64,000 nucleotides of DNA from Sporothrix humicola (taxonomy: Eukaryota; Ascomycota; Sordariomycetes; Ophiostomatales; Ophiostomataceae), in contig WNYE01000100.1 in NCBI GenBank assembly GCA_021396245.1, forward strand, positions 1 through 64,000, written 5' to 3'. The notes under the pieces are model-generated. The model was given only the letters and a program-made list of their open reading frames with translations. It made no database searches and was not told the origin of the DNA. Both the position numbers and the translations under genes were made by a program. Positions 41,264 to 54,681 of this stretch are shown piece by piece. Each line of letters starts with the position of its first letter. Positions within the stretch are counted from its first letter, which is position 1.

Positions 41264-41576
41264 AGTCTTAGGTGTAAAAAGTTTAAAACGTAAAGTAAAA
41301 AAAAAAAAAAAATAATATAAATTAACGTAAAGAGTAAAGAAAAAATAATATAAATTAACGCGAAGAGTAAATAATGTAAATTAACGTTGGGTAGTCGACG
41401 TAAGTTGACGTAAAATTAACGTAAAATAAAACTTTTTTTGTTGTTTTTATTTTTTTATTTTTTATTTTTTTATATTAATAAAAACGTAAAAAAAAAAAAA
41501 AAAATATAACGTAATTATAAATATAAAATAAATATATTTTATAAAAAGTTAAAAGTATTTAAAAAAGTATAAGTTA

Positions 41577-42460
41577 ACTCGTTTCGTAATGTTATTAATT
41601 TTTTATTTAACGTTACGCGCGGTTAAAATAAAACTTTTTATTATAATAATTGTTTTTTCGTTAAAAATAAAATTTTTATTATTCGTTTTAGTAACGTTAA
41701 CGTAAATTAATATATAATCGACGGTAACGTTAAAATTATTTATTTTAATTATTATTTTAACGAACACAAAGTTTTAAAACGTTTAAAGTAATTAAAAGTC
41801 GTAATTTTCGTTATTATTATTTAAAACATTCGACCACCGTTTTAATATAATTATTAAAAAATTTAAAAATATACACAAAAATAATATAATCAAGTATATC
41901 GAAAACCTTAACGTTAAACATAACGGAAACAAAAAACATTTAAATATTTTTACCGTTTACAATATTATAAACACTAAAAAAAAATTTACGTAAAACGAGT
42001 ATAACTTTAATATAGTTAATTTTAAACTTTATACGAAGTTTTAAAACAACTATATTAAAGTTAATAAATAAAAGTGCTTGACGATCCTCCTTACTAAAGA
42101 TCGACGAAAACTAAGTTAAAGTTTTACCTTAAAAACATTACGACCATACTTTAAAAATAACATTCTCGGAGATAAACGTGGCCATATAATATAAACGTTC
42201 GGAGAAGCACAAGTCGACCCACTTTACGGTATTATTAATCTTTTACTTAACGTTATGCGTAACTAAAATAAAACCTCTTATTATAACAATCGCTTTTCCG
42301 TTAAAAATAAAATCTTTATTATTCGCCTTAATAACGTTAACGTAAACTAATATATAATCGACGACGGCGTCGAGATTATCTATCTTGGTTATTATTTTAA
42401 CGAATATAAAGTTTTAAAACGTTTAAAGTAATTAAAGGTTATAATCTTTATTATTTTTCG
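41577..42460. repeat. Internal direct repeats A and A' flanking B
   Basis: Segment A (about 41577-41820) is repeated as A' (about 42217-42460), 640 bases on; both contain AACGTTAACGTAAA and TTTTAAAACGTTTAAAGT. Between them lies segment B (about 41821-42195), which recurs far away at 48222-48600. This part keeps more non-CpG cytosines than the rest of the element. Confidence 0.8.
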
Positions 42461-45400
42461 GTTAATCCTCGTTATCCTTTAAGTTATTCTTTACGTTAAC
42501 CGCCACTAGTTTTAAGGCGTTCGAAAAAGGTTTACCGTTTTAATTATCGACGTCGTAGTTATTAAAGATAATATTAATGTCGATATTTTCGTTAATAATA
42601 GTCGACGTATAAAAGTAATTTAACCGTTCTTTTATAACTTTTTTGTATACGAAAAAGATTACCCGTTTAACGTAACTTAACGTAGTAAATAAAACGTTTA
42701 TTTAACGAACGTATTCGTTAAAGTCGTTAGACGGTATTACTAAAAGTTATAATTAAACGACTTTAAGTATTTTATAATAGTATTTAAAAAGTAATTTTTA
42801 TATTTTTTTAAAATTTTTTGTAAAAGGGTAAAATAAGTTAAACGTCGGTAAGTTTCGTATTAATATTAACTTTGTCCGGTTAAACTAATGTATTTTATTT
42901 AATGACGATTAACTTTAAACGGTAAAATAATTTATTACGTTTACGTTTTTTTTTACGGTTACCGTTACCGGTAAAATACTTTTTACGGTTACCGTCGTCG
43001 GTAAAACGTTTTTTAACGTTTATTAACGTATAGTTAAGTAAGTTAACGTCGATATCGTAAATTATAACGAGTATATAATTAAAACGTTTAGTTTATTTAA
43101 TTTAACGAAGATTAATAATTAAAAATTTTTAAAAAAAAGTAATAAAGTTTTAAATAGTTTTCAAATATAATAAAAAAATATATAAAGTTATAAACGTTAT
43201 AATATCGTTATTAAAAATAATAATATTAAAGTTTAATAAAATATTATTACATATAGTTTTTAAACGACGAATAATATTAAAATTATTAATAAAACCGTTA
43301 AAGTATACGTAAGTTTTCGTATATTTAAATATAATAATTATAACTACGTACGTAATAATATTTATATAATTATAAAGTTTAAAAAATATAATTAACGTAA
43401 CGTTAATATCCGTTTAAAACGGCTTTAACGAGATCGTAAGTATTTTAACGGCGGTTTAAGTCGGTCGTTAATTAACGTATACAAGGTTTAAGTTAATTAA
43501 AAAGTTATTATAGTCGACGTTAATTAATAACTCGTCGACTAAAATTTACCGATTAAACTTAACGCTTAACGTAAAATAATAAACGAGCGTATATAATCGA
43601 CGGTTACGGTATTTTAGTTAAATAATATAACCGAGTAATAAAAAAAAGGTAATAAATAAAACGACGGAGAGTTAACGACTAAAATAGTCGAATATAACGA
43701 AAATAAAATAAATTATTAAAACCGTATTATAAATTTATTAATATTTAAAAAATATTAACTTATAAATTAATTAGTTTATTCGTTAAAGGACGTAAAAAAA
43801 GTTTATTTACTTTAATTTAAATTTATTTAAATGTTCGTTTAAAAGTTAACGTACACCGTAGTAAAGACGAAAATATACGTAGTCTTTAAAAAAAAAAAAT
43901 TTAAGTTAATGTTTACGGTCGAAATACGTTTTTATTAATATTAAGTTTTCGAAAAAAGTATTTTAAAATAAAGTTTTAATTAATAAGATATTCGATAATT
44001 TTACGTTAATTTTTAAAAGATTAAACGTATTATTAAGTTAAAAGCCGAAAACTATTTAGTTAAAAAATATACGTATAAACGAGTACCGGCGTTAATTATA
44101 TTAAAATTAAATACTCGGCGTATATTTTAACTAATCTTTTACGTTTAATAGTTATTATAACACTTAACGAAAAAATACTTATAAAGTTTAAATAATACGT
44201 TTAAATTATTTATCGGTTTAAAGATAATAAACGGTGGTATAATAAAGTTTCGTATATATTTATTATTATATAAATATTTATAACTTTAAAAAAAATTTCG
44301 AATTACGGTTTAATACGATTTTTTTTAAAACACTTTAATTCGTTTATTTTAACGTTAAAATAAACGTAACGCTTTATTCGACGGCCGTTTACGTTGTTTT
44401 TTTTAAAATAATTAACGTTTATTTTATTAATTTATTAACGATAATTAAAGTTATATCGAAGTTTTTTTTCGACGACGGTAATTTAAGTATAAAGTTAATC
44501 GAGATTAACGAGTAAAAGACGTTTAATATTAATAACGGTTATAACGATTTAAAAGGGCGGTAATATTATATTATATTTAATCGATATTAATAATATATTT
44601 ATATATATCGATTAAATAATATTTTTATTTTTAAAATATAAAATTATTAAATTATAAATAATAACGTTAAAAGTTTTAAATAATAATTATCGTAAACTAT
44701 ATCGAAAATGTTCGTTACGTATATTTATAAAATATAAAACCGTAAAAAAAATAAACGTAAATATAAATAAAATAAGTCGCCGTTTAAACGAAATAATAAT
44801 ATAACGGTATTATCGTTAAACGCGTTATTACTTTTAACTTAATTTAAAAATTTTTAAAAAAATAAATTTTTACGATAACTATTAATAATACGTTAACGAA
44901 AGTTTAAAAAAAAAAATATAATTAATATTACGTATACGAATATATACGGTAAGTTAATTATTATTTAACGTTAAAATTAATAAAACGTTTAAAAAATATC
45001 GTCGAATTTTCGATTATCGTCGAAAACGTTTAAACTATTAAACGCGTTAACGTTTATAATAGTGTCTTCGTATAATAACCGAAAGAAAACGTCGAGTACG
45101 GTGTATAATTTACTTTAACGATATAAAATATATAACTTAAAGTTTAATAAGTATTTTATAATATAAATTAATCGTTTATTTTAAACGTTTATAACGGTGA
45201 AAGTTACGACGTTTAATTAACGGTTAAGTTTAAGTATCGTTAAGTAGTTGGTAATAATTATAACTAATAAAGCGTAGTTAACGTTAACTTAAACTTTTAT
45301 TTTTTAAAATACTTAAACGAGTTTAAAAATTTTTATTTTCGTAAATTAATAACGTTTTTCCGTGGTTAATAATATACGAAAAAAAAATATAATTATTTAA

Positions 45401-48221
45401 ACTTTTTTACGTAGTATAACGAAATTATTTAGTAAAGGTTAAAGGATTAAGTTACTTTCGACGTAATATACTTTTACGTTAATTCCGTCGACGGAGACGT
45501 TAACGTTAATAAAAAAAGGCCGTTTTAAATTAACGTGGTAAATAAATAAATTATTTAATATAACTTTTTTAATATTTTAAAATATTATATACTTTTTCGG
45601 TGTTTTTTCGACGAGAACTTTAACGGTCTATTATTATCGTTTATATTTAAATTTATATTTAAAACTTAACTTAAATAATTATATTTTTTAATTTTAAAAC
45701 GGTTATATTTTTATTACGAATCGAGAAATATTATTTTTTAATTATATAACGAGCTTAATAAATATTTTTAAAAGTTAAAAGTTTATCGAAAATTTAAAAT
45801 TAACGACGGTGGTAACTTTGTCGGTAGTTATAGTTAACGTAAACTCGTCGAAATGTTTATTTAAAATTTCGATATTAAAAAATCCAATATAAATCTTCGT
45901 AAAACTTATCGAAATATTTTTATTATAATAAAGTTATAATATAATAGTAAAATTTTAAACGTATTCGTTAAACGTTAAGTTAACTTAAACTACGTCGTCG
46001 TAATAAACGTTATTATTAAAGATTAATTAAAAAAAAGTATTTATATATCGTTATATATAAGTACTCGAATTTTTGTAACTTATAATAAAATATTTAAACG
46101 TATATTAACTAAAATACGTATTAATCGTAAAAGTTTAACGAAAAGTAAACTTTACTCTTTATTAATAATAAAATAATTACGTATTTATAACGGAGATATA
46201 TTTAACTTTACGTATAACGATTATATTTAAAATATTTTTTTAACTTTATATCGAGTATACGTTTAATAAAGTTATTTTATTTAAATTTTAAATATTAATA
46301 ACTATTCGTCTTTTAGTTACGTTACTTATCGTACGTTAAACGACGAATACGGAAAAAAATAAAAGTATTAACGTCTTAATTAACTTGATTTTTTTATCGT
46401 TAATTAACTTATATAACGTCTTTTTAACGATACGTTTAAATTTAACGTTAAGCGGATATGTTTTAATATATTTTAAAAACGATTATTATTAATTATTTTA
46501 AAGTTTTACTTTAACTTATTATTCGAAAAGATTTTAAACGAAGTTTATATTACGGAAAACGTTTACGTATTTATTAATTAACGTTAATAATCGTTTAATA
46601 TAATTTAAGTTTTTTAAGTTATCGTATACTACGATACTAAAATTATAAATAACGGTATTTTTAAAGTATAAAAGTTTAAAAATAAACTTCGATATAATCT
46701 TAATTTAACGCTTATAAACGGTAAAGTAAATAACTTTAATTTAACGGTCTTCGACGCGAAGTATACGGGTTTAAACGGATATAAACTATAAATATTTTAA
46801 TTTTTACTTTAAACGTATTATAATTACGTCGTCGGTAACGTTATATATAAAGAAAATCGACGTATTAACGTTAATTAAGTATACGAACGTAAATATTAAT
46901 AAACGAAAATAAAGTTTAAATATTAAATCGTTAAATTTATTTAACGTTAAAAAAAAAAAAATATTAACAAACGTATAAAGTAAAATAATAATTTAAAACG
47001 TAAAGTAAATAATATTATTAATAAGTTTAATAATACAAGTTATAAAAAAAAAATTAAAATATCGTAATTATAAATGTTAACGTTTATAATATAAAAGTTA
47101 ACTTTAAACTATTATAAAATAAAAATATTAATACCGATTAATAGTTTAAGTTTAAAGTTAAAGATTAAAAAGATACATAAAGTAAATAAAGTAAATACTA
47201 GTTTATTTAATAAAGTTTATATATTTTTTAAAAAAAAAAAGTTAACGTATTTATACGTACGGTAACGAGTATTATCGATGTTTTTAAGTTTAATTATTTT
47301 TTTATTTTTTTAAATTTTTAAATGTATAAATTCGGTTACGATTTAATATTAGTTTATTATTATTCGTAAATAATTAGTATTACCGTATACTTAATAAACT
47401 TTATTTAAACCGGTAGTATAATAAATAAAAAGTTTTAAATATATTTTTTCGTTTATTTTTTTATCGTCGATTTTTTTAGTACGTTAAAAAACGTTTAATT
47501 TAATATATAAAATATTAAAGTTAAATAAGTCTATTAACGTTTTAACGGGAATTAAGTCTAATATTATCGTTAAACTAAAATATACGTTAAAAGATATATT
47601 TAAAAAATTTATAATATTAATATTTAATTTTTTAACTTAAACTATCGACGAGGTAAATTATAGTCGTTAACGAAATAACGATAAAGTTTATTATTAATGT
47701 CGAAAGTTATATTATATTTACGATATACGTTATACGTAAGTGTATTTTTAAATATCGTTAATAATATTACGTTTTTTTTTGTAAAATTAACGTAGTTAAC
47801 GACGTCGTTTTACGAGTTTTAAATAAATATAATGTTTATTAAGTCTTCGTCGAAAACGTCGGCTTTATCGTTAAAAACGTATTAAAAAACTTACTCGGTA
47901 ACGTTAACGTTAAACGTTTTTTATTTTTTTATAAAAAAAAAGTTATTTTTTTTATAATTACTACCACGTTTATAGTTTTATTTATAAACGTTAATATTTT
48001 TACTTATTAATTTAAACTATTAATCGTAATTAAGTAGTTTCGTATCCGCGTCACCGTTTACGTTTTTATTCGTTTTACGCGAATATAAATTATTTTTTAA
48101 AAAACTTTAACGATAATACCTTTTAATATATTAAAAAGTTTTTTATTTACGTTTAACGATAACTTCGATTATTAATAATTTTTTTTAAATTATAAAAGTA
48201 TAGTTAACGAAAGTATAATAC

Positions 48222-48600
48222 TATTTAAAACGTTCGACCACCGTTTTAATATAATTATTAAAAAATTTAAAAATATATATAAAAGTAATATAATCGAGTA
48301 TATCGAAAGTTTTAACGTTAAACACGACGGAAACGAGAAATATTTAAATATTTTTACCGTTTACGATATTACGGACACCGAAAAATAATTTACGTAAAAC
48401 GAGTACAGTTTTAATATAGTCGGTTTTAAACTTTATACGAAGTTTTAAAACGATTATATTAAAGTTAATAAATAAAAATGTTTAACGATCCTTTTTATTA
48501 AAGATTAACGAAAACTAAGTTAAAGTTTTATTTTAAAAATATTACGGTTATACTTTAAAGATAATATTTTTAAAGATAAACGTAATTATATAATATAAAC
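48222..48600. repeat. Internal direct repeat B'
   Basis: Second copy of segment B (41821-42195), in the same orientation, beginning TTAAAACGTTCGACCACCG. The two copies differ mainly at C/T and G/A positions in both directions, as expected if each was mutated independently. Confidence 0.8.
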
Positions 48601-49897
48601 GTTTAGTAAAAATAAACGAATTAATATAAATAACGGCGCCGTTTTTGAATACTACGTTAACGTTTATTAAATCGGCGAGATTAAAGTTAAACATCTTAAA
48701 CCGTTTAAACTTAATATACTTATTAAAACTACCGTTTTTTAAAATAACGTTAACGATAAAAGTTAACGACGAAAAAAATAAAAAAACGTTATTTTTAGTA
48801 AAATAGTATTAAAATTAAAGATAATATACGATAAATATACTTTCGAAAACGTCGAAGATATTATTAACTAAAAGATTAAAAAAATAGCGTTAAAGTTAAA
48901 AATAATTAATAAGTATTATACTTTTATATTATTTAAAAATATTAGTAATAAAATTAACGTTATTATACGGTTAACCGTTTTAATTAACGAAAAAAATTTT
49001 AACTTTTATATATTAAACGTTATTAACCTAAATGTTATTAATAACGTTTAAGTTATCGGCTATAACGGAGTTTTAATTAATAATAATAGAGTTAATAATA
49101 ATAAAGCTTTAATTAATAATAACGGAGTTTTATTTAATATTATTTACTTTTATAAAATTTACACTTACGTTAACTATCGTTAATTAATAGTTAAATAAAA
49201 CTTTATAATAAACGATTTTAATAACGACGTATCTTTTACGTAAAACGTTAAAACGTTTAAAGTAAATAAATAAAAAATCAAAAAATAATCGGTTAATTAA
49301 ACGTTCGTTATACGTTAAAAACGGCGAAAGTAATAAACGAAAGTTTAATAATAACGGAAACGTAATAATAAGTAAGTATAATAAAGTTACGAAAAAAAAA
49401 ATTATAAATAAACGAAGCTTAATATTTAATAATTAAAAATAAATAAAAATAAAAATAATATAAAAAATTAAACGTTAATAAAAAACGATAATTAATTAAA
49501 ACTTATAATAATATTTTATAAAAATATAAATAATAACAAAAGTAAAAACATTAATCCGTTCTCGTTATAATATTTACACTATTTATTAAAAGTAACGATT
49601 AATAATCGATTATTCGTTAACCAAGTATATTTATAATTAAACACATTTTTCTCGTTAAACTTAAACAAGTTTTCAAAAAATAAATTCTTTTAAAAAAAAA
49701 ATATAAAAGTCTTATATAACTATCGACGAAACTTAACAAGTTATACTTATAATTATAAGTAAACGTATTATTATTTTTTAAGTTTAACTTTTAAACGAGA
49801 ATTTTATTTTTAAACAAATATTATATAATAAATAAAAAAGTATTTAATATAAAAAATTATTTTATTAATTTTTAAAAAAATAATAAATTACTACTAA

Positions 49898-50091
49898 TAT
49901 TACAAGCTTTACGTTAAACTACGTATTATACGTTTACGTAATACATATAATGATGGAAAATAACTTGATTCATTTATCTAAAGCCTTTCCTAAGATCAAG
50001 AGAGGGCGAGGACTAAGACCCCAACGGATCTACGATCTGTTAGGGTTAGACGATTAGTAATCGTTAATCGTTAAGCTACATGTGGTTGACA
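49898..50091. repeat. Right LTR
   Basis: 194 bases, starting TATTACAAGC (the TGTCACAGGC of the left copy after C-to-T and G-to-A changes) and ending ACATGTGGTTGACA. It is followed directly by the duplicated GAAGG. Confidence 0.92.
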
Positions 50092-50096
50092 GAAGG

Positions 50097-50445
50097 CCTC
50101 CTTAATCGTGAGCCGTCAGCAGATCAGTGACGTTAGCACGATCTTAAGCTTTATGACTCACGGTGACGCTCAAGTATTAAGCATTGGAGGAAACAACATC
50201 TGGGCTTTAGGCACCAACGCTACGGCGCACAAAATTTCACAATGCGTGGCTACCACAGGAAATAACCCCAGATAAAATTTTCTATTTATTATTTTAGGAT
50301 TGAAAGTACTAGGTTAAGGGCGGTGTGCTCCTTGTGTTATCATGGAATGGTATCATGGAAAAGAAAACAGAACGCCAGAAAGCCAGAACGCCAGAATGCT
50401 ACGGAAATAAATCTAAATACAAGCACGGTTGCTCGATGCGGGAAA
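50097..50445. other. Intergenic, right flank of the retroelement
   Basis: Base composition returns to normal at once after the right LTR, so mutation did not spread far to this side. No gene is seen. Confidence 0.5.
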
Positions 50446-51132
50446 CTATTCGGCAGACCTGAGAAGCCCGCGCATCCGCTCACGCGTTGCCATGAGACAT
50501 TTCCCGAGCTGGTTCTGGCCCCAGTTCTTCTGGTACCGCATCGGCCCTTGCTTGACACCGTAGCCGATGCCCCAGAACGAGTCGCGGCTCGCTGCCTCGA
50601 CAAGCATCTTATCGCCTGTCGCCAGCAGCTTGCGGCCGACGTCGGGCAGTAGAGCCATCTTGGCGTCGCGGCTCAGCCAGCTGCCGGTGGCTTCGTCTTG
50701 GAGCGCAGGACCGCCAAACTTGAACCACAGTGCATCGGCCATGACGCGCAGCTTGCGGCCGTCCTGCGACCAGACGGCATCGTCAAAGCCGTGGATCTCA
50801 CGGGCCGCGTCCTTGCAGTCGCTGGCCTTGGTGGCCGCGAGGATGCGCTGCGCAGCCGCCATGTCGCCAAAGCAGACGGCCTTGCAGTACATGTAGTACT
50901 GTTCCGAGTTCTGGAACCCGATTATGTCCGGTGTGTCGTCAGCATCGTCTGCATCGTCTGCAGGTGGAGGCGCTGCACGGCAGACCAGCCACTTGGACGA
51001 GACGACCGCTGGGTCCGGTGCAGAGAACGCGGCCGGCGCATAGTTGGACAGGAACCCAAAGTCCTCCCATTCCTTGTGGAAGAAAATGGGACTGGGTTCG
51101 TCGTCCTTGGTCTTGCTCTTCTTGGGTGCCAT
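50446..51132 (-). CDS. NADAR (YbiA/DUF1768) domain protein
   Basis: 228 residues from the ATG at 51132; an in-frame ATG at 51174 would add 14 basic residues. A Lys-rich start leads to a full NADAR domain: FGFLSNYAPAAF, QNSEQYYMYCKAVCFGD, AREIHGFDDAVW, the helix with MADALWFKF, ATGDKMLVEAASRDSFWGIG and GQNQLGKCLMATRERMR. The conserved Glu of NSEQYY, the Trp and Asp of DSFWG, and the Asn of GQNQLG are present. Bacterial and plant members are N-glycosidases of riboflavin-pathway intermediates, and others remove ADP-ribose from guanine in nucleic acids. Which applies here is unknown. The insert with a DDADDADD stretch (about 75-85) is unusual. Cytosolic or nuclear. Confidence 0.9.
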   Translation of the reverse strand: MAPKKSKTKDDEPSPIFFHKEWEDFGFLSNYAPAAFSAPDPAVVSSKWLVCRAAPPPADDADDADDTPDIIGFQNSEQYYMYCKAVCFGDMAAAQRILAATKASDCKDAAREIHGFDDAVWSQDGRKLRVMADALWFKFGGPALQDEATGSWLSRDAKMALLPDVGRKLLATGDKMLVEAASRDSFWGIGYGVKQGPMRYQKNWGQNQLGKCLMATRERMRGLLRSAE

Positions 51133-53988
51133 TTTCGATTCTCGCCGTCGTCGCTTATTGGTTGGTCGGCCCAAGGCTTGACTTGGCTGTAGTGTGTGGG
51201 TGGACTGAGAATTTGGCTGTAGCGTGGTGTGTTGCTGGTTGAAAAATTAAAGAAGGAAGAAGGGAAAAAGGGAAAGCTATCCACGGAAAGACGGCGGGAG
51301 GGCGCTGGGGTTTATATAGAAAATGTACAAAATACATCGTGCGCACAGAGTCAGCGCGTAGAGTCAGCGCACAATTCGAGGTTCAACTTTGTATACACCC
51401 GATTAGGAAAGCATGACCCCAGTGTTTTGCACTGTACACGCGAAATTGAAGAAAAACGATGATGCTGCGATTTAGTGCTGCGGCTAACAGCACCAACATA
51501 CTATGAACATTCTCGAAACAAGCCACACCCAACACCGCCACAAGCTACATACTTTTTTTTTATTTTTAAAAAATAAGCTTATAATTACACGAAATTGTAA
51601 TGGTTGATTGTATTAGAGGCAGGAGAAACTGCGGACACGGCTGCAGGATGCAAGTCAGTTTGTCGTAATCGTTGGGATACTCGCACGGCGCATCTTCTGG
51701 CTAGCCGGTGTTTTCAAAGGGCCGGGTGTAGCGGGAACCGGGCTGGTAATGTTCGGGGGGTAAAGAGGACAAATCCAGAGTGTGCAAGCAGGAAGTTGCG
51801 TCTGTTTGTTTTTGTTTTAATTTTGGTTCACGTGTTGCCCCTTCCAGGACAAATCCTTACAGTTTGCACCTGCCTTAGCTAGCAACCGCCTAGCGATCTG
51901 TACGAGTTTGAAATATAGCAGCTCTTTCCAAATCGAAGCCGAGCTACTTTGTTTGGTAGGAGTAATCATCATGTTAACTTCGAAGTGGAAGGGGCAACTG
52001 TGCAGTTAGGTGGGCCTAGGCAGAGTCGTCATCCACATATCCCCTTTGGAGAAAGCAATTCCTGTTCTTTAAGCTATTACGACAATATAATGCTTTCTAG
52101 TGCCTTTCTTTTTCTTGGATTTTTTTCCTTCTTCTGCTATTTTTCTTCATCTTCTCTTTTTTCCCTTTTTTTTCCCTTTTTTCCCTTTTTTCCCTTTTTT
52201 TCCCCCTTTTTTCCCTTTTTTCCCTTTTTTCCCTTTTTTTCTCCTTTTTTTTTTTTTTTTTTGGTAACATAGGGTATGAATTTATGTTTTCTCGTGAATT
52301 TCAATTTTGGAAAAGAACAGCACAATAACGCAAACCAACATACTGAAAATAAAACCGAAATAATTTCGTCATAAAATAGCCGCCATCCACAAAAGATACA
52401 CGATACAACACATAATAGCTTCGTCGATATATACTGCCCAACGACGGGATGGGCTGGACGGATGCGCCGTAGGAGCATGAACAAAATTAACAGTCCATCT
52501 CGGTCTCCGAGTTTATTAAAACTTTCTTTTTTGGGGGGATTCGCAAAGTAAGGCTCGTGCACAAATACCGAACGCGTTCCAGAAAGACTACGGAGTTCTA
52601 GACACATGACTCGGCAACCAATATTATACGTCTAGTCACCACCCATCAGCTGCAAGAATCTGCATGAATGTTATTCACTTCAATTTTTAAAGAGAAATGT
52701 TTTATCATCCTGCCGGCCGAGAGAAGCATAAAGAGTGTAAGCATCAAGAGGACAATGCCGTGATAGTCTATCCGACAGATCATGTATGTAATGATGGGTG
52801 CCAAGCTGGCTGGAGCGACAAGCAGTAGCATCTAATTAAGCATAAAGACATATGATTAGGCGCTCGTTTGAACGAAGGAACTGCAAATGAGGTACTGACT
52901 GATTCCAAGTGAACGACAGGAGACGAATTAGGAAGTCGTACGGCCTCCTGGTAGTTCTGAACGATGGATACTTGAAATCACGGATATTAATCACAGGGCG
53001 ACGGCCATGTCGGAAGTACGACAGAGCGCGGGATGGGACGAAAACGTTTACATTTGTAAAACGAAGACCAAAAAAATGCCCCTAAAAAACATGGGCATGA
53101 ACAACTGTCAGGAACGCCTTGTGAGTGGATCTAAAGTATTTGGAAGTGAAAAAAAGAACAACAAAAGACAAGAAAAGAGGCGATAACTTCTAATATCGCA
53201 GCTAAAAACACATAAACATTGTGCCGACGTCGAAACAAACCATCAAAGGTTGTTGATGCCCCGCAAGGCGACAACACCCCCACACGCACCTTGCAGGCCA
53301 GAGCTCCATTAAGCCCCATCGAGGTCCGTTTGGGTTTCATTCGAGCTCCACTGGGGCTCTTGCGATATGCTAAGATAGCATAACTTGCCGTGCCGAGCGC
53401 GATACCCTATCGTAGCGTTATCCGCACCCGTGTCCGCCCACACCCTCCACGCTGTTGCAACTTTTGTTCCTTCTGTCGGGATATTCAAAAGTCGTTTGGT
53501 GGCGTTTTGATGGAGAAATCGTTTAACTGGTTGGCCTTGCCAAGAAAACGTTTAAAACCGCGCGGTGACGGGAACACGGACAAATCGAAGGATGGGAACG
53601 AAAAGGAACAAAAAGAGGCAACTCCATTGCCGGAGCCTGTCCGTTTTAAGAGGAAGCTAACCTTGCGGACAGTTACATTGCGGGAGAAAGAATGAGAAAG
53701 AGCAAAGAAAGGACCGGGAAAAGTAGGCTGGAAGGCTTCTACTGCAAGCCACAGTACGCCAAAGAGAGCCGCAAGTGCAAGTTTCCATCTTTTAAGGACA
53801 TCTAAGTCTGAATGTATGTTGTCTTGTAAGTGGCTGTTGAAGTGTATCTAACTGTATGATATTGTTTGTGCTTTTATCTGTCGGTTAGGTTGAGAATCAA
53901 TCGTGTCGCCGGTGGGATGCGACAAATGCTAGAGAACAGTTGACAATACGACGTCGTCTTTTGTGCATTGTGCACTAGCAAGAAAATC
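51133..53988. other. Long intergenic stretch, no gene supported
   Basis: 2.9 kb without a convincing coding exon. Open frames at 51604-51882, 52646-52831 and 53390-53695 lack domains, homologous partners in the window or clear codon bias. It contains the T/C-rich tract listed separately. Confidence 0.45.
52136..52262. repeat. T/C-rich simple repeat
   Basis: Repeating units of CCCTTTTTT of variable length, closing in an 18-20 base poly-T. Confidence 0.85.
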
Positions 53989-54078
53989 TTATCAGATCAT
54001 TTTCCTTGTCTGATTTGATTTTTTACCCCGTCAGTGGTCCGTCCTTGGCGCCAAACGAGAGAAAAAAAATTATCAGAT
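53989..54078 (-). promoter_or_regulatory. Two ATCTGATAA (SREA/Fep1-type GATA) motifs
   Basis: ATCTGATAA occurs on the minus strand at 53989-53997 and again at 54070-54078. This matches ATCWGATAA, the site bound by the iron-responsive GATA repressors of the SREA/SRE/Fep1 family. The motifs lie about 690 and 600 bases upstream of a siderophore-transporter start, a usual target of such repressors. Confidence 0.6.
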
Positions 54079-54681
54079 GCCCACCCGGTTCAGTGGACCC
54101 TTGTTTTGTTGGAGTCTTGCAAAGCCAAGAACCCCAAGAAGACATCCCCGATGGTCGGCCATACGACTCGAATGGGAAATGCCATGGGTTGTGATGGACA
54201 CAAAAAAAAAGCTCACAAGCCGGCAATGATCGTCGCCAACGGACTGATTGCAACCCTCTCACACCACCATTTCTCACAGTACTCTCTCTACTTATGTCCA
54301 TTCTGACGAGATCCTGGCCCCACGACGTCCACTCTCCACGCTACTCTTTTTTACCTTTACAATGCTCACCTGTGGATATCTGTTCCTCGTGTATGCCCAG
54401 AAAGCCAAGCGCCTTCAGACAGCTCGGTTGCCGGGATTCCCTCTCGCTATTCGCTCTTGAAGAGTGTAGTTTTCGTAGTCGCGTCCCGATGTCAGCAATT
54501 GTCGTGCATTTGTCTACAGTCGACTGCAGTTGGACCCTGGTCCAGATGGGTCTAGACGGCTGTCATTTTGTATAAGAAGAGCTGTCCCGACGATCTTCAA
54601 TTACCTCTCTTTTCCTTCTCTTTCCCTTCCTTGTCTCTATCCCCATCACCACTCTTTTTCTTTCCATTTTACCCTCCCACC
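54079..54681. promoter_or_regulatory. Promoter of the siderophore transporter gene
   Basis: A TATAAGA box at about 54571 lies 111 bases before the ATG, followed by a long CT-rich leader (54600-54680) ending CCACCATGA. No other gene is seen. Confidence 0.5.

Larger units (their letters stand above)
41070..50091. mobile_element. RIP-degraded LTR retrotransposon, full length
   Basis: A 9022-base element bounded by 194-base direct repeats (41070-41263 and 49898-50091), with the target-site duplication GAAGG on both sides (41065-41069 and 50092-50096). The repeats read TGTCA..TGACA before mutation. The interior is extremely AT-rich; almost every C left lies in CpG on one strand or the other, while CpA, CpT and CpC are nearly gone. 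No open frame of length survives, so gag/pol and the superfamily (Gypsy or Copia) cannot be read. This is the signature of repeat-induced point mutation. Confidence 0.92.

Noticed and set aside
53390..53695. 101-codon open frame
   Set aside because: Basic, no domain, no leader or intron signals, no related sequence in the window.
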